Source of the DNA: Pantanalinema sp. GBBB05
GTDB taxonomy: Bacteria > Cyanobacteriota > Cyanobacteriia > Leptolyngbyales > Leptolyngbyaceae
NCBI GenBank assembly: GCA_016743235.1
Contig: VRZD01000018.1
Span: 1-64,000 of the forward strand
DNA length: 64,000 bases
Direction: 5' to 3'
How positions within the stretch are numbered: position 1 is the first letter of the stretch; every line of letters starts with the position of its first letter. Position numbers and translations under genes: made by a program. The notes beneath the pieces are model-generated. The model was not told the DNA's origin, made no database searches, and worked only from the letters and a program-made list of their open reading frames with translations. Below, one piece after another: positions 8,841-20,105 of the stretch.

Positions 8841-11800
8841 TTAATCGTCATCGTCATCGATCTCTTCCTCTTCATCCATGCTGCCACCAATTAGATCATC
8901 ATCATCAGGCAGAATAGCGGGAGGATACAGGTCATCATCGCCATCGCTAGAATTGCCATAGCTCCCGAAGGTGTAGCTGGGACGGTCTTCAATATCTAAG
9001 CCATAAGCCCGAGCCGTGCGATCGTCGAGAACCACATCCTTTAGATCGGCATCTTCGTCAAAGACGCTGACACCATCGTAGGTGAGGTCTACATCTGCCG
9101 GACTGCCCACCTCTTCGTAAGCGTTAAAGCCGGTTCCAGCCGGAATCAACCGCCCGATGATCACGTTCTCCTTCAAGCCGCGCAACCAATCAGATTTCCC
9201 TTCGATCGCCGCTTCCGTTAAGACCCGAGTAGTCTCTTGGAAACTTGCCGCCGAGATGAAGCTATCGGTATTCAAGGACGCCTTTGTGATTCCTAAGAGA
9301 ACGGGAGTATACTCCGCAGGGGCTCCCCCAGTAATCGACATCGCTTCGTTGACCTGCTCCACTTGATACAGTTCGACTAGCTCGCCCGGCAGCATGGTGG
9401 TGTCTCCACCATCATCCACACGAGCTTTCGAGGTCATCTGGCGGACGACGACTTCAATATGTTTATCGGAAATATCAATCCCTTGCGATTGATACACCGA
9501 CTGAACCTCACTCACAAGGAAGGTTTGCACTTCTCGTAAGCTGAGGAGAGCGGCATCATGTACCCCCAAGGTTTCTCGGTTCGCCTTAAACAGGATTTCC
9601 AATAATTCATGGGGGTTGGCGGGACCATCGGTTAAGCGTTCCCCGGCCACCACATCCTGACCATCCGAAATAATCAAGTTTTGTCCGGGGGTCAAATTAT
9701 ATTCATTGATTACCCCATCCGTCTCGATCACTTTGACATCGACAGAATCATCGTCTTCGTCATAGACGACTTGTGCGGTTCCAGACCGCTCCGCTAACAC
9801 ACAGGCTTCCTTCGGTTTCCGAGCTTCCAACAATTCTTCAATCCGGGGGAGACCCTGAATGATGTCTCCAGTTTTGGTCCGCTCGAACACGAGCAATACC
9901 AAGTGATCGCCCCGTTGGACCAAATCACCATCGTCAATGTGCAATACGGCACCTGGAGAAACCCGATACGGACGAGCCAACCGTAAGGTGATTTGATTAT
10001 CACCCACATGCACGACTTGACCGGACTCTTCTAAAATCGTATTTGGCGCGATTTGAGTACCAGCCACAACCAGTTCCCCTACTTTGACCGTGGGAGTTCC
10101 GTTCGTGGGCACCGTTTGTAAATCGACATCTCGGACGACCAGAATGCGGCGAATTGCCTCCATGCCTTCGCGAATCCCCCGCACTTCTCCAGTTTCCTTA
10201 CACTGGATTTCCGTGCGGGCCACTACTGCGCCCGGAGCGATTTGATCCCCATGTTTGACTAGGATCCGGGTATGGGTACTGCCCTGAGTGGGGTCAGCCG
10301 CAATATCTCGCCGAATCACTAGGGGTTCGATGATAACGAGCTGAAGACGCAAAACTTCTGGATCCGTTTCGTCGGGTTTCAGTTCAATATCAGCCGCCAA
10401 TTGAGGAGCATCTTTGTCAATCTCTAGAACGAGCTGGATTTTGAGTAACTCTAGCCCCTCCACCGACTTGACCCGTTCCCCATCTTTATAAGGCATCCGT
10501 TGAACGGCACGCAGCCGAATAGAACGCCCAGATTCCTCATTGATGGATTCCTGGCTGGGGACAGAAGGTTCATCAGGAACGGGGAATTCCTCAACTGGAC
10601 GCAGCAACAAGGCTGGACCTTCTGGGCTTTCGACATACTCGACATACCGCAGTTCTGGAGCCACCAAACCAGGCATCAATTCTTGACCAGGGTTGGCGAG
10701 AAAAGCTTCCCGAGTCGAGATTGCATCCGGATTGTCGATCATGTGGATATCACCCGGTTTAATCACAATCTCGCGGAGAATGTCATTCTTTTGGGTAACT
10801 TCGACTACACCATTGCTTTGGCAAAAGATATCTTTCACCACCTCAGTCCCAGCTTCCACAAACTGACCGTCTTCGACCATCAGTAAAGAGATATCCTTGT
10901 TGACCTCATGGGCTTCTTCGGGAATCCAGAGTAGGGTGCCACCTTTGACTACTTCATAGCCCTGTTTCGCTTTACCTCGCTTAGCAACTTCCACCCCAGA
11001 GTACTTAATGATGCCACCCGTTTGGGTATGGTAGCGATCGTCGATCAACTCCGCCACGACCTGACCATTAGTGACTTTGGTGCCAGGGGTAGCTTTAAGG
11101 GAGAACAACTGGTTATGACTGGTTTCAATCAGGTATTGATCGCGCCCCTGATGGCTTTCACTCCGCACTCGGGCTTGATCTAGCACCACTTGGGCGGTGA
11201 TGATTTCTACCTCGCGTCCGCCTTTGCCCTCGGTTTCCTGGGGTAGGCGCACGATCCCGCCATGTTCGGTCACCAGCTTGGTTTCCGCAATCACCCCACC
11301 CATGGTGACACCATCTCCGTTTTTAACCACGGGTTCTGCACCCGGTGGCAGGTTGTAAACCTCTCCGGAGAGGATCCAAAGTAGACCACCCCGTTGGGCA
11401 ATCCGAGTTGTGTTGCCCTGACGGTCTTTCTTTTCCTCGGGTACCAGATCAGCAAACCGAACTTCACCGGCAATATCCGATGCTACGTCTTTAGCCGCTT
11501 TTTCCGTCGTCTTCCGGGCCCGACCGGTGAGGGGAACTTCTGCCAAAATTTGTCCAGCTTTGACCTTCTGACCATCCCGGACTAATAACGTGCTCCCCTG
11601 CAAGATGGAGAAAGGTTGCTTCTGCCCATCTGTGCCTTCTAGCAGCACCTCCGTACTAGCGACCGAATCTACCACCAGAGCATCTTCACCATGACGGGTT
11701 CGGAACGCGCGGGTTCTCAGCTTTTTGGGGAAGCGAACGGTGCCTTCAAAGCGTGCCCGTTCCTGGCGTGCCATTTCTCCGGTGAACACCCCGCCGGTGT

Positions 11801-12827
11801 GGAATGTCCGCATGGTGAGCTGGGTTCCTGGTTCGCCGATCGACTGGGCAGCAATGATCCCGACCGCTTCCCCAATATCCACCATCTTGGCGTGGGCCAA
11901 ACTCCAGCCGTAGCAGTGTTGACAGACAGAGCGGGTGGCTTCACAGGTGAGGGGCGATCGCACCATCACCTCTTCCACAGCCGCACTATCCAGCACTTCA
12001 GCTAATTCATCCGAGAATGGTTGATTGCGGGCGGCAAGCACCTCCCCTGTTTGGGGATGAAGGACATCGGCAGCAGCAACCCGCCCCAGTAGACGGGTTT
12101 TCAGTTTGATCAGGACCCGATCGCCGTCTTTCATGCTCCGGAGGGGAATACCGCGTACCGTACCGCAATCAATTTCCCGGATGATCACATCCTGGGATAC
12201 GTCTACTAGACGACGAGTGAGATAACCAGAGTCAGCTGTCCGCAGAGCTGTATCTACCAGACCTTTACGAGCTCCGTAAGACGAGATGATGTACTCCGTC
12301 ACCGTTAAGCCTTCCCGGAAGTTGGTTTTAATCGGGAGGTCAATAATTTCCCCTTGCGGATCAGCCATCAGACCCCGCATTCCTACCAACTGACGCACCT
12401 GGGAAATATTCCCCCGCGCTCCCGAGAACGCCATCATGTACACCGAGTTGAGTGGATTATTCGATCGGAAGTGGCGTACCACCTCGTCCTTCAACTCCTC
12501 ACTGGTGCCGTTCCAGGTGTCAATTACTTTCTGGAACCGTTCTACTTCGGTAATTTCGCCTCGGGTGTAACGTTCTTCTGTTTCCCGAATGGTTTCTTCG
12601 GCAGCTTCCAATAATTCGCGTTTAGTCGGCGGAATTTGAAGGTCATCGACACTAATCGACACTCCGGCACGAGTTGCGAACCGGAAGCCTAGATCCTTAA
12701 GTAAATCCGCCACCTGAGCGGTACGAGCAGTCCCGTAGTTGGTAAATGCCCAGGAAATTAGCTGTCTTAATTGACCTTTGTCAACAACCCGATTCCGAAA
12801 AATTGGTTGGTTTTCTTGCTCTGCCAT
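8841..12827 (-). CDS. rpoC2: DNA-directed RNA polymerase subunit beta', C-terminal part
   Basis: This 1328-residue protein is the C-terminal half of the split cyanobacterial beta' subunit. The conserved block GEPGTQLTMRTFHTGGVF (trigger-loop/bridge-helix area) lies near residue 340. A zinc-binding set of cysteines (TCEATRSVCQHCYGW) lies just before it. The long middle part corresponds to the large insertion (SI3, sandwich-barrel hybrid repeats) typical of cyanobacterial RpoC2. The C-terminus is a strongly acidic tail rich in D and E. It is the last gene of the rpo operon, 132 bp after rpoC1, and is followed by an intrinsic terminator. Confidence 0.98.
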   Translation of the reverse strand: MAEQENQPIFRNRVVDKGQLRQLISWAFTNYGTARTAQVADLLKDLGFRFATRAGVSISVDDLQIPPTKRELLEAAEETIRETEERYTRGEITEVERFQKVIDTWNGTSEELKDEVVRHFRSNNPLNSVYMMAFSGARGNISQVRQLVGMRGLMADPQGEIIDLPIKTNFREGLTVTEYIISSYGARKGLVDTALRTADSGYLTRRLVDVSQDVIIREIDCGTVRGIPLRSMKDGDRVLIKLKTRLLGRVAAADVLHPQTGEVLAARNQPFSDELAEVLDSAAVEEVMVRSPLTCEATRSVCQHCYGWSLAHAKMVDIGEAVGIIAAQSIGEPGTQLTMRTFHTGGVFTGEMARQERARFEGTVRFPKKLRTRAFRTRHGEDALVVDSVASTEVLLEGTDGQKQPFSILQGSTLLVRDGQKVKAGQILAEVPLTGRARKTTEKAAKDVASDIAGEVRFADLVPEEKKDRQGNTTRIAQRGGLLWILSGEVYNLPPGAEPVVKNGDGVTMGGVIAETKLVTEHGGIVRLPQETEGKGGREVEIITAQVVLDQARVRSESHQGRDQYLIETSHNQLFSLKATPGTKVTNGQVVAELIDDRYHTQTGGIIKYSGVEVAKRGKAKQGYEVVKGGTLLWIPEEAHEVNKDISLLMVEDGQFVEAGTEVVKDIFCQSNGVVEVTQKNDILREIVIKPGDIHMIDNPDAISTREAFLANPGQELMPGLVAPELRYVEYVESPEGPALLLRPVEEFPVPDEPSVPSQESINEESGRSIRLRAVQRMPYKDGERVKSVEGLELLKIQLVLEIDKDAPQLAADIELKPDETDPEVLRLQLVIIEPLVIRRDIAADPTQGSTHTRILVKHGDQIAPGAVVARTEIQCKETGEVRGIREGMEAIRRILVVRDVDLQTVPTNGTPTVKVGELVVAGTQIAPNTILEESGQVVHVGDNQITLRLARPYRVSPGAVLHIDDGDLVQRGDHLVLLVFERTKTGDIIQGLPRIEELLEARKPKEACVLAERSGTAQVVYDEDDDSVDVKVIETDGVINEYNLTPGQNLIISDGQDVVAGERLTDGPANPHELLEILFKANRETLGVHDAALLSLREVQTFLVSEVQSVYQSQGIDISDKHIEVVVRQMTSKARVDDGGDTTMLPGELVELYQVEQVNEAMSITGGAPAEYTPVLLGITKASLNTDSFISAASFQETTRVLTEAAIEGKSDWLRGLKENVIIGRLIPAGTGFNAYEEVGSPADVDLTYDGVSVFDEDADLKDVVLDDRTARAYGLDIEDRPSYTFGSYGNSSDGDDDLYPPAILPDDDDLIGGSMDEEEEIDDDDD

Positions 12828-12861
12828 TACTTACCCCGCCTCTGCCATAAATTGACGTTGG

Positions 12862-12881
12862 ATAGCGGTAAATTCCGCTAT
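12862..12881 (-). other. Hairpin in the rpoC1-rpoC2 spacer (first)
   Basis: ATAGCGG and CCGCTAT form a perfect 7-bp stem with a 6-nt loop, 35 bp upstream of the rpoC2 start. There is no T-run, so it is unlikely to end transcription by itself. A role in RNA processing or mRNA stability is an inference. Confidence 0.5.
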
Positions 12882-12895
12882 GTCGATGAACCGTG

Positions 12896-12935
12896 AGAGT
12901 TTAGCTGTTGGGCATGGCTCAAGCAGCCAAACTCT
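12896..12935 (-). other. Hairpin in the rpoC1-rpoC2 spacer (second)
   Basis: AGAGTTTAGCTG and CAGCCAAACTCT pair over 12 bp with one mismatch around a 16-nt loop, 25 bp after the rpoC1 stop codon. With the neighbouring hairpin it fills most of the 132-bp spacer. Confidence 0.5.
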
Positions 12936-12959
12936 GACGTGCAAATTCGTGAAATCGTC

Positions 12960-14828
<1,869 letters not shown>

Positions 14829-14876
14829 CGTGTGTACTTCCTTCTTCTGCTTTGGCCAAACATTGTTGATGGAGGG

Positions 14877-14918
14877 GGTCTAGGAGCTAGAGATAATCTC
14901 TAATGCCACTCCTAGACC
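14877..14918 (-). other. Strong nested hairpin in the rpoB-rpoC1 spacer
   Basis: GGTCTAGGAG and CTCCTAGACC form a perfect 10-bp stem. Within the loop TAGAGA-TAA-TCTCTA forms a second perfect 6-bp stem. It lies 16 bp after the rpoB stop and is not followed by a clear T-run on the minus strand. A processing or partial read-through role is inferred. Confidence 0.6.
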
Positions 14919-14934
14919 TGAGCCTGAGTCTTAA

Positions 14935-17900
14935 CTAGTCGTCGCTGTCGTCCATTTCATCTCTCGAAATGGATTCATAAGTAGGTCGAGACGGTGCCCG
15001 CCGGATATTGACATCCGCCATCAAATCAACTTCACTATCGCGACTCGTACCATCCTCACGGGTATCCAGTTTGTGAACGGCAACATCCAGACAAAGGGAC
15101 TGAAGCTCTCGCATCAACACCTTGAAGGATTCTGGTGTTCCGGGTCTGGGGATCGCTTTACCCTTGACGATCGCATTTAGCGCTTCATTCCGTCCTTGCA
15201 TGTCATCCGACTTGACAGTCAGGAGTTCTTGCAGGGTATAGGCTGCCCCAAAGGCTTCCAGTGCCCACACTTCCATTTCGCCAAATCGCTGTCCACCCTG
15301 TTGGGCTTTACCACCCAGTGGTTGCTGAGTCACCAGCGAGTACGGACCTGTGGAGCGAGCGTGGATCTTATCATCGACCAGGTGAACCAGCTTCAGCATA
15401 TAAGCTTTGCCGATCGTCACTGGGCGATCGAAGGGTTCTCCAGTCCGACCATCGAACACCTGAATCTTACCCGGATCGTCATGGTCAAACAGCCAGTCTT
15501 TCTCGTTTTCCTCCCGCGACTCTAGCAGCTTGCCATGTACCGTTTCCCGTGATTTTTCTTCCCCATGCATTTCGTCAAAGGGAATCACTTTGAACCGGAC
15601 ATTCAGGTTCTCGGCTGCCCAACCTAGTAGACATTCGTAAACCTGCCCCACGTTCATCCGGGAAGGCACACCGAGGGGATTCAACACAATATCAACCGGA
15701 GTGCCATCGGGCAGATAGGGCATGTCTTCTACGGGCAGAATTCGGGAAATAATTCCCTTATTGCCGTGTCGACCTGCCATCTTGTCACCGACTTGGATCT
15801 TACGTTTTTGGGCAACGTAGACCCGTACCACCATATTGGCACCGGGAGGGAGTTCATCGCCCTGCTCCCGGGTAAACACCCGCACGTCTACCACCCGACC
15901 TTTTTCACCGTTGGGCACACGTAGGGAGTTATCCCGCACATCTCTAGCTTTTTCACCGAAGATCGCTCGTAATAGCTTTTCTTCCGGTGGTTGATCAGAT
16001 TCCCCTTTCGGAGTGACTTTACCGACCAGGATGTCGCTTTGCTCTACCCAAGCCCCAATTCGGATAATCCCGGTTTCATCCAACTGCCGCAGGGCATCTT
16101 CCCCCACGTTGGGAATTTCCCGCGTGATTTCTTCGGGACCTAACTTGGTTTGACGAGCTTCGATCTCGTACTTCTCAATGTGAATAGAAGTATAGACATC
16201 GTCAAAGACCAGCCGCTCACTAATCAGGATGGCATCCTCGTAGTTGTAGCCTTCCCAAGGCATGTAAGCGACCAGGATATTTTGTCCCAGTGCCAATTCA
16301 CCCTGCTCGGTGGCTGAACCATCTGCCATCACCTGCCCTGCCCGCACCCGTTCGCCTAGCACGACGATCGGGCGTTGGTTTAAGCAGGTGTCCTGGTTAG
16401 ACCGTTGATACTTCTGCAACTGGTAATCGCTTTCTCGCCCATTGGGATCCTTGACCCGAATGCGATCGGCAGAAACATAGGTGACTTCACCGTCAGTACG
16501 GCTGACGATCACCATCCCAGAGTCACGCGCGGCTTGAGCTTCTAAGCCTGTACCAACTAAGGGACGTTCTGGACGCAGTAACGGCACTGCCTGCCGTTGC
16601 ATGTTGGAACCCATGAGCGCCCGGTTAGCATCATCATGTTCCAGGAACGGAATCAATGAGGTGGCTACGGAAATAATCTGCACTGGAGAAACCGCCACAT
16701 AGTCCACCTCTGTTGGGGTGGTGGTGGTGAAATCCTGGCGATAGCGTACAGGCACTTGTTCACCCTGAATGTAACCATTTTCATCCATCGGGATGTCACC
16801 CGGAGCCACCCGCAGATCGTCCTCTTCGTCAGCAGTCATGTAGAGGGGAGCCTGTTCTTTCAGCACCCGACCATTTTCGACCCGATAGAAGGGAGTTTCG
16901 ATAAACCCATAGGCGTTCACCCGCGCGTGGGTCGCCAGTGAACCGATCAATCCGGCATTGGGACCTTCAGGTGTTTCGATCGGGCAAATCCGTCCATAGT
17001 GCGAGGGGTGAATATCCCGGACCGCAAAGCCTGCTCGTTCCCGCGTTAGACCACCTGGACCGAGGGCACTTAACCGCCGTTTGTGGGTCAGTTCTGCCAG
17101 TGGATTGGTTTGATCCATGAACTGGGAGAGCTGAGAGGAACCGAAGAATTCCTTAATGGCCGCAACCAGGGGTTTGGGGTTGACCAGCGAAGCCGGAGTT
17201 AGGGCATCCGCATCCGAGACGGTCATCCGTTCCCGAATGATCCGCTCCAGACGGTTCAGACCAACCCGCACTTGGTTTTGTAGGAGTTCACCGACCGATC
17301 GCACCCGCCGGTTGCCGAGGTGGTCAATGTCATCGATCGAGCCGATGTCAAATTCCAGGTTAATCAGATAATCGATCGCCGCCAGAATATCTTGAGGGGT
17401 GAGAACACGCACACTATCGGGCACATTCAACCGCAACTTCCGGTTCAGTTTGTAGCGTCCGACTTTACCCAAGTCATAGCGTTTGGGATCAAAGAAGCGC
17501 GAATCCAGTAATTGCTGACCACCGGAAACCGTAGGTGGTTCGCCGGGACGCAACTTCCGGTACAGTTCCATCAGGGCTTCTTCTTCGCCATATTGCCCTT
17601 CTTTCTCGATCGTTTTCTGGAAGTACTCCGGATGGCGCAACGCATCGAAGATTTCGCCGTCTGTCAGACCCAGAGCTTTCAGTAATACCTGAGCGGAGAG
17701 TTTGCGAGTTTTATCAATTCGCACCCAAACCAGGTCGTTTTTGTCAGTTTCAAACTTTAACCAGGCACCCCGGTTGGGAATCAGACTGGCATTGTAGGTA
17801 CGACGTCCGTTTTTGTCGGTTTCTGACTTGTAGTAAACCCCAGGACTACGGACGATCTGATTCACGATCACCCGTTCCGCCCCATTAATAATGAACGTAC

Positions 17901-18234
17901 CGCGATCGGTCATCAACGGCAGATCGCCGATAAAGACCTCTTGTTCCTTAATTTCCCCGGTTTCTTTATTGATCAGTCGGGTTGGAACATACATTTGAAC
18001 AGCATAGGTACTATCACGCCGCTTCGCTTCGTCCACATCATACTTCGGGCGTTTTAGCTTGTAGTCTTTACCAATAAAGTGAAGTTCTAGCTTGCCCGTA
18101 TAGTCAGTGATTGGCGAAAAGCTATCCAGTTCCTCGATTAGACCCTCTTCGAGAAACCAGCGGAAGCTTGCCCGCTGAATCTCAACCAGGTCTGGTAAAG
18201 TGAAAGCGGGTGTGGAATAGATTTGCTCAGTCAT
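14935..18234 (-). CDS. rpoB: DNA-directed RNA polymerase subunit beta
   Basis: This 1099-residue protein is the beta subunit, of normal cyanobacterial length. Conserved blocks include GPGGLTRERAGFAVRDIHPSH (rifampicin-region and fork-loop side) and GDKMAGRHGNKGI near the active centre. LGGKAQQGGQRFGEMEVWALEA lies near the C-terminus, followed by a short acidic tail. AAGGAG sits 6 nt before ATG 18234. A near-consensus promoter lies 41-69 bp upstream. It is the first gene of the rpoB-rpoC1-rpoC2 operon. Confidence 0.98.
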   Translation of the reverse strand: MTEQIYSTPAFTLPDLVEIQRASFRWFLEEGLIEELDSFSPITDYTGKLELHFIGKDYKLKRPKYDVDEAKRRDSTYAVQMYVPTRLINKETGEIKEQEVFIGDLPLMTDRGTFIINGAERVIVNQIVRSPGVYYKSETDKNGRRTYNASLIPNRGAWLKFETDKNDLVWVRIDKTRKLSAQVLLKALGLTDGEIFDALRHPEYFQKTIEKEGQYGEEEALMELYRKLRPGEPPTVSGGQQLLDSRFFDPKRYDLGKVGRYKLNRKLRLNVPDSVRVLTPQDILAAIDYLINLEFDIGSIDDIDHLGNRRVRSVGELLQNQVRVGLNRLERIIRERMTVSDADALTPASLVNPKPLVAAIKEFFGSSQLSQFMDQTNPLAELTHKRRLSALGPGGLTRERAGFAVRDIHPSHYGRICPIETPEGPNAGLIGSLATHARVNAYGFIETPFYRVENGRVLKEQAPLYMTADEEDDLRVAPGDIPMDENGYIQGEQVPVRYRQDFTTTTPTEVDYVAVSPVQIISVATSLIPFLEHDDANRALMGSNMQRQAVPLLRPERPLVGTGLEAQAARDSGMVIVSRTDGEVTYVSADRIRVKDPNGRESDYQLQKYQRSNQDTCLNQRPIVVLGERVRAGQVMADGSATEQGELALGQNILVAYMPWEGYNYEDAILISERLVFDDVYTSIHIEKYEIEARQTKLGPEEITREIPNVGEDALRQLDETGIIRIGAWVEQSDILVGKVTPKGESDQPPEEKLLRAIFGEKARDVRDNSLRVPNGEKGRVVDVRVFTREQGDELPPGANMVVRVYVAQKRKIQVGDKMAGRHGNKGIISRILPVEDMPYLPDGTPVDIVLNPLGVPSRMNVGQVYECLLGWAAENLNVRFKVIPFDEMHGEEKSRETVHGKLLESREENEKDWLFDHDDPGKIQVFDGRTGEPFDRPVTIGKAYMLKLVHLVDDKIHARSTGPYSLVTQQPLGGKAQQGGQRFGEMEVWALEAFGAAYTLQELLTVKSDDMQGRNEALNAIVKGKAIPRPGTPESFKVLMRELQSLCLDVAVHKLDTREDGTSRDSEVDLMADVNIRRAPSRPTYESISRDEMDDSDD

Positions 18235-18274
18235 GCGTCTCCTTCGGAAGGGTTACGCCCAGCGCAAGCAGGGG

Positions 18275-18303
18275 ATTGTACAAAATTTATGGGCACAAGT
18301 CAA
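18275..18303 (-). promoter_or_regulatory. Near-consensus sigma-70-type promoter of rpoB
   Basis: On the minus strand TTGACT (18303-18298) and TACAAT (18280-18275) are separated by exactly 17 bp. Each hexamer differs from consensus at one position. The predicted start site near 18268 gives a leader of about 34 nt with AAGGAG before the rpoB ATG. This is the best promoter seen in the window. Confidence 0.75.
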
Positions 18304-18310
18304 CACAAGG

Positions 18311-18340
18311 CTGCGTAGATTCTGGGGTGAATCTAGGCAG
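18311..18340. promoter_or_regulatory. Inverted repeat just upstream of the rpoB promoter
   Basis: CTGCGTAGATTC and GAATCTAGGCAG are complementary over 12 positions with one mismatch, around a TGGGGT loop. The repeat ends 8 bp upstream of the -35 box, a position suited to an operator or an activator site. It could also be an end-structure for leftward transcripts from tatD. Its role is unproven. Confidence 0.4.
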
Positions 18341-18656
18341 CCCAACTAACGATTTACCAGAATAAACACTTCAACGACGTAGGACACTCTCCCGTTACTA
18401 GAAATCAACCTTGGAGCTACTTAAGCCAACTGACGGCTTAACAGTTTGATCCGTTTGGAACCCAACCAGACCTATCATTCTGGCTAGTCTACGGTGTGCT
18501 AACAACATCACCTTCGTAGAGTGAGCGCCCAACTATAGTTGATCGTGAAACTGGACATTCCGGTTACTTTTAAAGTTTGCTCTATCCATTATGACCTAAG
18601 GATGCGCTTCTGGTGGCTTAATTGCTAGCAAAGATCCGAGAATCAGTCAAGCGTAC

Positions 18657-19466
18657 TCAGGCGGCTACCTCCTGAGGGAGGGTCAAACTAAAGAGCTGGC
18701 AAGCATTCTGGGTGGTTTGGGCAGCTAGCTCCTCGATCGCAACTTGCCGCAATTTTGCCACCTGTTCTGCCACATAACGCACATAGGACGGTTCATTCCG
18801 TTTCTCACCCCGTTTAGGAACGGGAGATAAAAAGGGACAATCCGTTTCAATCAGTAGGCGATCGCTGGGAACCATACGGGCAGACTCTTGTACTGAGACA
18901 GCACTTTTGAAGGTCACAATGCCACTAAAGCTAATATAGAACCCTAAGTCGAGGAACCATTGGGTTTCCTCAGGGGTACCGCTCCAGCAATGCATAACAC
19001 CTTGCACAGCACCATGTTGTTGCCGAAAGTCGCGTAGCAATGTCGCCATTGGAACGGCGGCTTCCCGACAGTGAATAATCACGGGTCGGTTAAGCTGACG
19101 AGCGATCATTAGTTGAGCTGTGAACGCTTCTATTTGCTGCGATTGGTTAGCAGCCTTATAGAAGTCCAAGCCTGTTTCTCCAATGGCGACGACCCGTGGA
19201 TCAGACTGGGCTAGAGCCAAAATTTCCGACGCAGAAGTGGATGTCCATCGGTTATGAACATCCAGGGGATGCAGCCCAACCGCAAAGGATAATTCCGGGA
19301 ATCGATCTGCAAGCGATCGAATACCCTGAAATTCAGCAGGCTCAACACAAGAATGTATAAGCTGGACAACCCCAGCCTCACGCCAGCGGTGAGCAACTGC
19401 CTCCAGATCAGGTTGAAAGGCATCAAAGTTGATATGAACGTGAGTGTCAATCAACTGCATGAGCAT
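18657..19466 (-). CDS. tatD: TatD family metal-dependent DNase
   Basis: This 269-residue TIM-barrel hydrolase belongs to the TatD/YcfH family. The metal ligands and signature segments are visible: DTHVHINFD at the N-terminus, GLHP, GETGLDFY, IHCREA, MHCWSG and ETDCPFLSP. Family members are 3'-5' exonucleases/DNases acting on DNA ends. The start may be ATG 19466 or ATG 19460 two codons on (MQLIDTHVH); no clear Shine-Dalgarno separates them. It lies between rpsT and rpoB on the same strand, a gene order conserved in many cyanobacteria. Confidence 0.92.
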   Translation of the reverse strand: MLMQLIDTHVHINFDAFQPDLEAVAHRWREAGVVQLIHSCVEPAEFQGIRSLADRFPELSFAVGLHPLDVHNRWTSTSASEILALAQSDPRVVAIGETGLDFYKAANQSQQIEAFTAQLMIARQLNRPVIIHCREAAVPMATLLRDFRQQHGAVQGVMHCWSGTPEETQWFLDLGFYISFSGIVTFKSAVSVQESARMVPSDRLLIETDCPFLSPVPKRGEKRNEPSYVRYVAEQVAKLRQVAIEELAAQTTQNACQLFSLTLPQEVAA

Positions 19467-19577
19467 TGATTACTTTAGGTTAGGAGCTAGAACTGAGGAG
19501 GAAATTTGGCAGAAAACAGCCGATTAGCATCGTGAATCTGCTCAATCCATCCCTGACAACTGAACTACTAACTGTAG

Positions 19578-19883
19578 TTACGACGCTACTGCTTGAGGAG
19601 CTTCGTGTTTTTTCAATGCTCTTGCTAGCCGAGACTTTTTGCGAGCGCCATTATTGGGATGTAAAACTCCCTTTTTGACGGCTTTATCGATCTTGCTATA
19701 TGCACTTGCCATAGCGCTCTGAACGGTTTGCATTTGCTCAGAGCTGGGATTGGCAGCATAGGAACTAACGGCTGCGAAATACCGCTTCATCAGCGTTCTC
19801 ACAGCGGACTTGTAACTCTTATTGCGAAGACGGTTGCGCTCAGCGATTTTGACACGCTTGATGGCAGACTTGATGTTAGCCAC
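19578..19883 (-). CDS. rpsT: 30S ribosomal protein S20
   Basis: This 101-residue, strongly basic, helical protein begins MANIKSAIKRVKIAERNR and contains VKKGVLHPNNGARKKSRLA, the classical S20 pattern. It binds 16S rRNA in small-subunit assembly. It is the upstream member of the rpsT-tatD-rpo block, 111 bp before tatD. Confidence 0.97.
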   Translation of the reverse strand: MANIKSAIKRVKIAERNRLRNKSYKSAVRTLMKRYFAAVSSYAANPSSEQMQTVQSAMASAYSKIDKAVKKGVLHPNNGARKKSRLARALKKHEAPQAVAS

Positions 19884-19947
19884 AGGAAATCTCGAAACTC
19901 TACCTATTGAACTCTATCGGACAAATGCACTAAATGCTAGATAAATT

Positions 19948-19956
19948 ACTATAGCA
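19948..19956 (-). promoter_or_regulatory. Possible extended -10 promoter of rpsT
   Basis: On the minus strand the sequence TGC-TATAGT matches an extended -10 element (TGN-TATAAT with one change), about 65 bp upstream of the rpsT start codon. No good -35 box is seen, which is tolerated by extended -10 promoters. Confidence 0.35.
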
Positions 19957-20105
19957 CCTATTTTTGCGAACGACGCGATCCCGCTTGAATCCAGGTTAAG
20001 CTAGAGTAAACCGAGAACGGGCGCATCTGAATATTAGCTATTGTCAGAACCCCCCTGAGAATTGTTCTCGACTGAGCAACTCCGTAAGATTGGCATTCCG
20101 ACTCC

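Larger units (their letters stand above)
18235..18656. other. 422-bp spacer between tatD and rpoB
   Basis: Apart from the rpoB promoter and the inverted repeat, no gene or RNA fold was recognised here. A short palindrome AACTATAGTT (18531-18540) is present. The length is more than a simple promoter needs, so further regulatory sites are possible. Confidence 0.4.
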
